A DNA stretch of 5,552 nucleotides from Gammaproteobacteria bacterium (GTDB lineage: Bacteria; Pseudomonadota; Gammaproteobacteria; Pseudomonadales; UBA3067), in assembly GCA_019090565.1 (NCBI GenBank), contig JAHRVS010000198.1:1-5552 (forward strand), written 5' to 3'. The notes beneath the pieces were generated by a model that saw only the letters and a list, made by a program, of their open reading frames with translations, was not told where the DNA came from and did no database searches. Shown here piece by piece: positions 1 to 5,166 of this stretch (positions are counted from its first letter, which is position 1; each line of letters begins with the position of its first letter). The position numbers were made by a program, and so were the translations under genes.

Positions 1-1264
1 CATCGGCTGATACAATCAGCTCGGTAGCATGGCGTCCTAGCGCCTCTTCTCGGCGATAAGCAAACATTTTTTCAGCTGCGGGGTTCCAGCTCACTACTTC
101 GAAATCTCGATTCCATTCAATAACACCCAGCGGAGTTTGATCTATATGTAATTTCAAGCGTCGCTCGTTGTCACGTAAGCTCTGGCGCATCTGGTACTGT
201 TCCGTCACATCATGAAATACAAGAATAGCGCCGATGATAGTTCCTTTGCTTCGTATTGGTGCAGCGCTGTCAGCAATTTGATATTCCTGCCCATTTTTGG
301 CTAACAGTGTTGTATGGTTACTGAGTGTTACTGTTTCGCCTGTCGTTAAGGCCTGAAGAATGGGGTTTTCTACTGTTTTACGAGAAGTGGCATGGATAAT
401 GGGAAATACATCCGTAATAGACAGGCCTGACGCCCCCTCAGCGGTCCACCCTGTCAATAGTTCGGCAATCGGGTTCATGCGGGTTATTAGGCCGTCGCAA
501 TCTGTTGCAATGACCGCGTCGCCAATGCAGTTTAGCGTTAATGAGAGATTCTCTTTGCTTTCTCTCAGCGCCTCTACCGATTTGTTTAATTTTTGTTGCA
601 TCGTGCTTAAAGCTTCAACCAGGATATCGAGCTCGTCCGGCTTCCCAGGCACCGATCGATAACGCTTTAAAATCAAGGGCTGCTCGATATTTGAGAGCTC
701 CAAGTCTCGGGCGAAAGCAGAAATAGTACGAAGATGGCGGGTAATGCCTTGGTTGAAAAATAACAACACAAGGCCCGCAACCATAAATGTCTGCAAGGCA
801 ATCATAACAATGGTCAATAACGCTTTGTTATATAAAGCCTGATAAACACCGTTTGTGCTTGCTTCAATTGTTAAGCTACCTATTTCCAATTGTTCACCAC
901 GGTAAAGGTAATAAATTGGATGGTGTCGCACTAGTTTGCCACGCTCCGGCTGTTGGCCCGCCTCAACCAGAATCTGGCTTTTTTCTCTGATGGCAAGGTA
1001 TTTAATGGCCTCGAGGTTTAGCATTCCCGTTAAATCCAGCTTTAAGGAGTCTGTGTCTGCGACCCAAAGCCGTGCACCAATAGCCACTAGGTGACTGTCT
1101 CGCACTTCATTCAATTGCTTATCAATGCCTTTTAAATCAGCTTGTAGTTGAACATATAAATAAATACCAGAACTCACAATAGTAAAGGCAATGCTGATCA
1201 GGAAAATAGCAAGACTCATGCGTCTTGCCAAAGAGCCAGAAAGGATGCTGGACGCGATATTCAT
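1..1264 (-). CDS. Membrane-anchored PAS sensor protein, N-terminal part (C-terminal output domain outside window)
   Basis: My translation from the ATG at 1264 is open for 421 codons to the window edge, so the protein is truncated by the window. An N-terminal membrane segment (about residues 16-38) is followed by a periplasmic region of about 110 residues (39-147) containing RLWVADTDSLKLDL, which resembles the small CHASE-like sensor domains of kinases and cyclases. A second membrane segment covers about 148-170, then a HAMP-like linker (about 171-235). A first PAS domain (about 236-355) has GDAVIATDCDGLITRMNP and a PAC-type end, GAILVFHDVTEQ. A second PAS (from about 366) has GVIEWNRDFEVVSWNPAAE and runs off the window. 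This architecture is usual for histidine kinases and for GGDEF or GGDEF-EAL proteins; the output type cannot be seen. The start is supported by AGGAAGGG (plus-strand 1274-1281), nine bases before the ATG. It probably shares a transcript with the upstream binding-protein gene. Confidence 0.88.
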   Translation of the reverse strand, partial: MNIASSILSGSLARRMSLAIFLISIAFTIVSSGIYLYVQLQADLKGIDKQLNEVRDSHLVAIGARLWVADTDSLKLDLTGMLNLEAIKYLAIREKSQILVEAGQQPERGKLVRHHPIYYLYRGEQLEIGSLTIEASTNGVYQALYNKALLTIVMIALQTFMVAGLVLLFFNQGITRHLRTISAFARDLELSNIEQPLILKRYRSVPGKPDELDILVEALSTMQQKLNKSVEALRESKENLSLTLNCIGDAVIATDCDGLITRMNPIAELLTGWTAEGASGLSITDVFPIIHATSRKTVENPILQALTTGETVTLSNHTTLLAKNGQEYQIADSAAPIRSKGTIIGAILVFHDVTEQYQMRQSLRDNERRLKLHIDQTPLGVIEWNRDFEVVSWNPAAEKMFAYRREEALGRHATELIVSAD

Positions 1265-1273
1265 AATAGGTTT

Positions 1274-1281
1274 CCCTTCCT
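1274..1281 (-). promoter_or_regulatory. Shine-Dalgarno site of the PAS sensor gene
   Basis: The minus strand reads AGGAAGGG nine bases before the ATG at 1264. It is the strongest ribosome binding site in the window and fixes the start of the sensor gene. It suggests that the sensor is translated independently of the upstream binding-protein gene even if the two share an mRNA. Confidence 0.6.
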
Positions 1282-1313
1282 TTGGTGTGCCTTGATTTGC
1301 AGAAAACTGTCTC

Positions 1314-1336
1314 AATAAATAAGGCCGCTATTTATT
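1314..1336 (-). repeat. AT-rich inverted repeat across the stop codon of the binding-protein gene
   Basis: AATAAATA (1314-1321) and TATTTATT (1329-1336) are perfect 8-base complements around a 7-base GC-rich loop. The right arm includes the TAA stop (1332-1334) of the solute-binding gene. The stem is all A-T and no T-run follows on the minus strand, so it is not a convincing intrinsic terminator. It may be a weak intercistronic hairpin or chance in AT-rich sequence. Confidence 0.35.
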
Positions 1337-2093
1337 TATTGGCAGGCGCATGTTGGCGGCGAAGTTTTCTGTGTTTTTCAGCGAGCTCCTGGTAGCTGCC
1401 GTCGCGTTTCATTATTTTTAATGTGGCAGCTAATTTTTCAGCCAAAGCACTATGTTTACGGTGAAGGTAGGTAAAAAAAGGCTTTTTTTCCAGTGACTGC
1501 TCGCTTACCAAAACACCAGAAATTCCACTGCTGCGCAAATAGTGGCGCCCAACCATGTTGGCAAATACAACATAGTCTGCGCGCTTTGTATTAAGCAATG
1601 CAAATAACTGCTGAACACTTTTTACCTTGGTCTGGGTAGCACTCGCGGGCACATTCTCCTCAACCCGTTTCGTACCAATAAGTAAACCTACTGACTTGCC
1701 TTTTAATGCAGCCCAGCCCTTGCCCAGATCAATAGGTTTACGGGAGAAAACGACTATCTCCATTTCTATTACAGCTTCTGGCACCCGAATTAAGTTTGGG
1801 TATTGCGCTTCCATATGTTGAACTCTAAACATATCGCCATCTACCAGGCCTGCATTTGCCATTTTCAAACTTCTTTCAGCTGGAAAGAGTTCGGTATGCA
1901 GTTGATAACCAAGATGCTTAAATGCGACAGTAAGGACCTCATCGACAAAACCTGTTTGCTCAGCATTATGCAAAAGCACCGCGTTTACATCTGCTACACC
2001 TAAGGTAATAAGAGGGTTGGCGTTCGAGTTTAGGGGGGGCATGCTACCCGCCAATGCAAGGAGGCTCACTAAATAATACCTAGGTATATTCAT
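1332..2093 (-). CDS. Secreted solute-binding protein of the SBP_bac_3 type, likely sensing partner
   Basis: This is a 253-residue protein with a signal peptide (basic start MNIPRYY, hydrophobic core about 8-18, probable cleavage after SNA at residue 25). The mature part looks like a short extracellular solute-binding domain of the family 3 type (polar amino acids and similar ligands). It has an early lobe with LTVAFKHLGYQL (54-65), PAERSL (71-76) and AGLVDGDMFR (81-90), a hinge region near EMEIVVFSRK (110-119), LKGKSVGLLIGT (130-141), and the typical end MKRDGSYQELAEKH (228-241). No lipobox cysteine or ABC permease or ATPase gene is seen nearby. With a PAS sensor 67 bases downstream, I infer that it feeds ligand information to the sensor rather than to transport. 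The start has a weak AAGG site (2100-2103), six bases upstream. The ligand cannot be predicted, and a transport role is not excluded. Confidence 0.85.
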   Translation of the reverse strand: MNIPRYYLVSLLALAGSMPPLNSNANPLITLGVADVNAVLLHNAEQTGFVDEVLTVAFKHLGYQLHTELFPAERSLKMANAGLVDGDMFRVQHMEAQYPNLIRVPEAVIEMEIVVFSRKPIDLGKGWAALKGKSVGLLIGTKRVEENVPASATQTKVKSVQQLFALLNTKRADYVVFANMVGRHYLRSSGISGVLVSEQSLEKKPFFTYLHRKHSALAEKLAATLKIMKRDGSYQELAEKHRKLRRQHAPANK

Positions 2094-2140
2094 GCTTTGC
2101 CTTATAATTATTTAATATAGAGACACAAGAAAACCTATGT

Positions 2141-2190
2141 ATTTATGAGGCTGTTCACCCGAGAATCCTCAGGTTAATAGCCTCATAAAT
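2141..2190. repeat. Perfect 12-bp inverted repeat in the leader of the binding-protein gene
   Basis: ATTTATGAGGCT (2141-2152) and AGCCTCATAAAT (2179-2190) are perfect complements separated by 26 bases. The element lies between the candidate -10 box (2200-2205) and the start codon at 2093. In a minus-strand transcript starting near 2193 it would form a stem-loop at the very 5' end. No T-run follows in either direction, so it is not an obvious terminator. It could be an operator for a dimeric regulator, with half-sites about 38 bases apart centre to centre, or an mRNA-stabilising hairpin. The repeat is seen directly; its function is inference. Confidence 0.6.
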
Positions 2191-2199
2191 TAATACTTA

Positions 2200-2228
2200 A
2201 TTATAGCGTTTAATGGATATTCTATAGG
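2200..2228 (-). promoter_or_regulatory. Candidate sigma-70-type promoter of the binding-protein/sensor operon
   Basis: The minus strand has a perfect TATAAT at 2205-2200, preceded by GC. At 17-base spacing the -35 position (2223-2228) reads CCTATA, a poor match to TTGACA, so the promoter may need an activator. Predicted initiation near 2193 gives a leader of about 100 bases containing the inverted repeat at 2141-2190. Confidence 0.4.
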
Positions 2229-2490
2229 CAGATAAGGGCAAAAAATTAAATCTATTTTCACTACTGTGCTGCTTGCTTATTATGCAAGCTTAGTGAGGAA
2301 TACACGCATTCAGGATACTGTATGTTTATAATGCCTTTACCTTAAGAGGTTCCCCCTAGGCCAAACAAACTCCATTCTTACACACCTAATTGCTTGAATA
2401 AAAGCCCTAAGCAGAAAATGATAGCGTCAAATCAAGGGCCGGCTAATATTTCAAAAACATATTCAAACTATCATTGGTTGAAATAATATA
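2206..2490. other. AT-rich intergenic stretch with no gene recognised
   Basis: I see no credible coding region on either strand; reading frames are short and carry no recognisable motif. Apart from the upstream end of the minus-strand promoter, it holds only a short hairpin (GCTTGC 2271-2276, GCAAGC 2284-2289) and a plus-strand TATAAT at 2327-2332 without a matching -35. The DUF302 relic lies immediately to the right. Confidence 0.4.
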
Positions 2491-2795
2491 GTGAGCAGCT
2501 TATACGTGTATTTTCGCACTAATCATATTTTTTTGCCCCGCACCATTGGTACTTGCGGATAATGGCCTTACTAAGCGAAAAAGTGACTTTGTTGTAAAGA
2601 AGATAGCAGGCGCGCTTGAATAGAGCTTAAAAGAAAAAGGAATTACAATATTTGCACGCATAGATCATGGGGAGGGAGCAAAAAAATCGGGTAGGCTTTG
2701 CATCCTACAGAGGTGGTTAGTTTTGGCAACCTAAAAATAGGAGCATGCTTGATGCAGTGCCAACAGGCTAAAGGAGTTGATTTACACCAGAAACA
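2491..2795 (+). pseudogene. Decayed DUF302 family gene (stop codon, frameshifts, 3' truncation)
   Basis: Read on the plus strand in pieces, this is a DUF302 protein. A signal-peptide-like stretch ALIIFFCPAPLVLA (2516-2557) leads into DNGLTKRKSDFVVKKIAGAL (2558-2617). Then come an in-frame TAG (2621-2623, probably a former CAG) and SLKEKGITIFARIDHGEGAK (2624-2683) with the family's ARIDH motif. Near 2693 the frame slips, as by loss of one base, and continues as LHPTEVVSFGNLKIGACLMQ (2698-2757), matching the family's PTE..FGNPK.G..LM region, then GVDL. The expected last third (DLP.K to the C-terminal W/Y region) is absent; repeat copy A starts here. The possible GTG start at 2491 joins the signal peptide only if one base near 2515 is removed, and no ribosome site is visible, so the 5' end is uncertain. 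Intact DUF302 proteins are small, and their function is poorly known. Confidence 0.78.
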
Positions 2796-2796
2796 A

Positions 2797-2909
2797 AGGG
2801 ATCAGGTAGTGATTTCATCTATTAAATGGAAAGATTCAATGGCGTCAGTCGTGGAGGCAAGAGGGCCGCGGGTTTGCACTTCGTTTTATATGGATATTAT
2901 TGATGGGCG
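2797..2909 (+). repeat. Dispersed repeat, copy A (right end incomplete)
   Basis: It aligns with copies B and C from AGGGATCAGGTAGTGATTTC at the left to the GATGGGCG block at the right. It contains the invariant core TCAGTCGTGGAGGCAA (2845-2860). Next to the core, ATGGC (2839-2843) pairs with GTCGT (2848-2852) if G-U pairs are allowed. The CCCT-type right terminus of B and C is missing. The copy begins within a few bases of the point where DUF302 homology stops, suggesting that its arrival or recombination truncated that gene. Confidence 0.7.
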
Positions 2910-3006
2910 GATTAAATTCTATTTTTTCCTAATGGTGATATCAAACAAGAGAGCTTCAGTTAATAAAATATATAATCGGTAAGCAAGCTCAGCGTTGGAG
3001 AAGTAG

Positions 3007-3034
3007 GGGGGCAAGTATTAATTTAATGTATTAA
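3007..3034 (+). repeat. Probable partial copy of the dispersed repeat (left end only)
   Basis: Aligned without gaps to the left end of copy C (4904-4931), 22 of 28 bases match, including the CAAGT block, ATTT and TATTAA. The core and right end are absent; from 3035 the sequence no longer aligns. It may be a solo left-end fragment, but with 28 AT-rich bases chance similarity is possible. Confidence 0.4.
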
Positions 3035-3082
3035 TTACGACCACCCATTAAAATTTGTAGGCCACAGAAAATGGGGAAATAT

Positions 3083-3221
3083 AGGGAGCAAGTAGTGATT
3101 TTAGAGGCGTCCTTTATATGTTAAGCGAAAAAATATCAACGATATCAGTCGTGGAGGCAAGGCGACTGCTGGCTTAGCCTGTTGTATTCTGTTGATATTT
3201 TCGTGGGTGTCCCTTTGCTGG
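3083..3221 (+). repeat. Dispersed repeat, copy B (about 13-bp internal insertion)
   Basis: It shares with copy C the left end (AGGGAGCAAGTAGTGATTTT), the core TCAGTCGTGGAGGCAA (3145-3160), GGCTTAGC just after it, the GATATTTT block and the right end CCCTTTGCTGG. Relative to A and C it carries about 13 extra bases at about 3102-3114 in the left half. The core hairpin is ACGAT with GTCGT, one G-U pair. The terminal AGGGA (3083-3087) is complementary to TCCCT (3210-3214). Similarity to C may extend left to ATGGGG at 3071. The copy ends 18 bases before the nnr stop codon. Confidence 0.75.
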
Positions 3222-3238
3222 TTTCTTCCCCTGCGTTA

Positions 3239-4855
3239 TCACTTCCTACTTGGGGCTTGCGCTGCAGAGGGGTTCTGCAAAAGTTGCCGAATAAGCGGAA
3301 TAAGATCCGTTGCCAACATTCCTCGCACACCCTTATTCTCTGCCAGTTTATCGGCAGCGCTGGCGTGTAGGCTCGCCCCAAGTTGAGCGGCATAGAGCGT
3401 ATCGCAACCTTGCGCCATTAAGCCGCCGATTACACCACTTAATACATCTCCCATACCACCGCTTGCCATTGCTGGGCCACCTGCGCTGAGTAGCGATATA
3501 TTCTCACCATCACTAATGAGTGTCCCTGACCCTTTTAGTATCACGGTGGCACCCAGTGTTTTTGTCATTATTTTCACGGCCTTGAATCGATCTTTCTGCA
3601 CCGCATCTGTAGAGCTGTGCACTAGGCGGCTCGCTTCTTTGGGATGAGGGGTTAATACACATAAAGAATGCACCTTCAAGGCTGAAGTTTCGCTGAGCAA
3701 ATTCAGAGCGTCTGCATCTACGACACAGGGTTTACCCGAATCCAAAGCCAGCTTTAAGGCTAATAAAGACCATTCTGATTGGCCTAAGCCAGGACCAATG
3801 ACCAATGCCGTTGCTCGTTGTATTAGGACGTCAAGCTCGGCTTGATCTTTCACTTTTTGGCACATCAGCTCGGGCTGATTAAGCGCCTGCAATGCAATAG
3901 TTTCACTGGGGCTGGCGATACTCACCAGCCCTGCACCGACGCGTGTCGCTGCCATTGCTGCCATCACAGCAGCGCCGCCCATGCCTTTAGCACCACCGAT
4001 TACCAGCACATGCCCGCAACTCCCTTTGTGTGCAGCCGGTAGTCGAGCAGGCAAGCGAGATAAAAGGTTTGTAAGTTCTAATCGAAACGATGAGGGCCTC
4101 TCTTGAAGATAAAGTGTTTGCGGCACCCGCAAATCATCAAACAAAAGCGTACCGGTGTGATTGGCCGCCGCCCCTGTCAGCAAGCCCTGTTTGCAGGCAA
4201 TAAAGGTAACGGTTAATTGCGCGTTTACTACTTCGCCCTCTGCCCAGCCGGTGTTCATACACAAGCCTGATGGCGTATCCACAGCGAGCACGCCGGCAGG
4301 GCTTAGGTTGATGGCTTGGATTACTTGCGCACAAAGCCCACGGGGCGCACCATTGATACCGGTGCCCAGTAAGGCATCCACCACTACATCACTGCTTTCT
4401 AAGCGGCTCTGCTGGCTGGTTAAGGCCTCAGCACTCAGAATTTCATGCATCGGCACGCCGAGGTTATTCGCCCTTTGTTGGCAAAGCAGCGCATCTCCGC
4501 GCGTTTTTTCTATCGCTCCAAGCTGCAAAACCGTGACATCCATCCCGGCAAGCTTTGCCAGCGCAGCAATAACGTAACCGTCACCGCCATTATTGCCATG
4601 ACCACAAACGATGGTGATGCGTTTCGCCTCGGGCCAGTTTGCTTCAATTTCTTTAAAACAGGACAATCCAGCCCGCTCCATCAGCAATAAACCGGCAATA
4701 CCCAAGGCCTGAGTTGCATAATGATCTAAGGCGCGAGTTTGTTCTGCGCTATACAGATTTATGGGCAGCTGCGTTCTATAATCGCTATCGAGTACCGAGT
4801 GATCCATCCTGATGAGAATCCTGTTGATTTTATGGATAAGGCTTCCAGCGCACAT
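3239..4855 (-). CDS. nnr: Bifunctional NAD(P)HX epimerase / ADP-dependent NAD(P)HX dehydratase
   Basis: The enzyme repairs hydrated NADH and NADPH in the cytoplasm: the N-terminal YjeF_N domain epimerises R- and S-NAD(P)HX, and the C-terminal ribokinase-like domain dehydrates the S form using ADP. N-terminal signs are LYSAEQTRALD (34-44), GHGNNGGDG (85-93), VVDALLGTG (158-166) and AVDTPSGL (191-198). C-terminal signs are KGSCGHVLVIGG (277-288), VIGPGLG (352-358), VVDADALNLL (378-387), LTPHPKEASR (401-410), LKGSGTLISDG (440-450) and the nucleotide-site GGMGDVLSG (466-474, catalytic Asp 470). All expected motifs are intact. I took the ATG at 4855 because GAGG lies just upstream; the ATG at 4807 gives a 522-residue protein closer to family length, but with a poorly spaced site. 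In many gammaproteobacteria nnr adjoins tsaE, amiB and mutL; here it stands alone between direct repeats B and C. Confidence 0.96.
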   Translation of the reverse strand: MCAGSLIHKINRILIRMDHSVLDSDYRTQLPINLYSAEQTRALDHYATQALGIAGLLLMERAGLSCFKEIEANWPEAKRITIVCGHGNNGGDGYVIAALAKLAGMDVTVLQLGAIEKTRGDALLCQQRANNLGVPMHEILSAEALTSQQSRLESSDVVVDALLGTGINGAPRGLCAQVIQAINLSPAGVLAVDTPSGLCMNTGWAEGEVVNAQLTVTFIACKQGLLTGAAANHTGTLLFDDLRVPQTLYLQERPSSFRLELTNLLSRLPARLPAAHKGSCGHVLVIGGAKGMGGAAVMAAMAATRVGAGLVSIASPSETIALQALNQPELMCQKVKDQAELDVLIQRATALVIGPGLGQSEWSLLALKLALDSGKPCVVDADALNLLSETSALKVHSLCVLTPHPKEASRLVHSSTDAVQKDRFKAVKIMTKTLGATVILKGSGTLISDGENISLLSAGGPAMASGGMGDVLSGVIGGLMAQGCDTLYAAQLGASLHASAADKLAENKGVRGMLATDLIPLIRQLLQNPSAAQAPSRK

Positions 4856-4902
4856 TTCGCCTCACTTGAACAGAATATAAAACAATGGGGCAAGGAAAAC
4901 AC

Positions 4903-5026
4903 AGGGGTCAAGTGGTGATTTCATATATTAAACGGAAAAACTCAACGACATCAGTCGTGGAGGCAACGCAACCGTTGGCTTAGCTTCTCGTTTTATAGGG
5001 ATATTTTTGCGGGCGCCCCTTGCTGG
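4903..5026 (+). repeat. Dispersed repeat, copy C (reference copy, about 124 bp)
   Basis: This is the most complete copy: left end AGGGGTCAAGTGGTGATTTC, core TCAGTCGTGGAGGCAA (4951-4966), GGCTTAGC, GATATTTTTGCGGGCG, and right end CCCCTTGCTGG. The core hairpin is a perfect five-base stem, ACGAC (4945-4949) with GTCGT (4954-4958), around the loop ATCA. The terminal AGGGG (4903-4907) is complementary to CCCCT (5016-5020). It occupies the 5' flank of nnr, so any nnr promoter lies within or beside it. No open frame with a known motif is present. Confidence 0.75.
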
Positions 5027-5050
5027 CACCGCAATCTGTTAGGCCGCACC

Positions 5051-5139
5051 GATAACACATCTATGCCAGCCGATATAAGCGCCATCATGTTGTGGTGAGG
5101 GTGCTCACCTTCTGGTTTTTATCGGCATTTATAGTTATC
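5051..5139. repeat. Nested inverted repeat downstream of rimO
   Basis: Three complementary pairs are nested: GATAAC (5051-5056) with GTTATC (5134-5139), GCCGATA (5069-5075) with TATCGGC (5120-5126), and the inner hairpin GGTGAG (5094-5099) with CTCACC (5104-5109). On the plus strand the inner hairpin is followed by TTCTGG and TTTTT (5116-5120), so it looks more like a plus-strand than a minus-strand terminator. On the rimO transcript the hairpins form but no U-run follows. It may mark the rimO mRNA end, stabilise it, or be a cruciform. Confidence 0.5.
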
Positions 5140-5166
5140 ACATGAAAACGGTATTTTCGAGGAGCC

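Noticed and set aside
360..726. Overlapping plus-strand open frames inside the sensor gene
   Set aside because: They lie antisense to a well-supported PAS protein and show no domain motif.
1627..2003. Plus-strand open frames opposite the solute-binding gene
   Set aside because: They are antisense shadows without ribosome sites or recognisable sequence.
2327..2332. Plus-strand TATAAT as promoter of the DUF302 relic
   Set aside because: At 17-base spacing the -35 position reads ACGCAT, with no match to TTGACA, and the gene is decayed, so no support remains.
2821..2860. IKWKDS translation in repeat A, resembling the DUF302 region after DLP
   Set aside because: The same DNA occurs in copies B and C with no DUF302 context, so the resemblance is attributed to the repeat.
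2698..2982. Open frame of 94 codons read as a small plus-strand gene
   Set aside because: Its first 30 residues are the tail of the DUF302 relic, and the rest runs through repeat A and AT-rich DNA. It has a TTG start inside the family's conserved region and no ribosome binding site.
3145..3393. Short open frames on both strands over the 3' end of nnr and repeat B
   Set aside because: They overlap the conserved C-terminal coding part of nnr in other frames or consist of repeat sequence.
3842..4690. Open frames up to 138 codons on either strand within nnr
   Set aside because: nnr carries all its family motifs across this range; the other frames show no homology I recognise.
2797..5026. CRISPR array from spaced repeats
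   Set aside because: The repeats are about 120 bp, irregularly spaced and diverged, with a whole gene between two of them and no cas genes.
5038..5044. GTTAGGC, resembling an integron attC core
   Set aside because: No matching RYYYAAC partner with attC-like spacing and no cassette gene are present; seven bases alone are not evidence.
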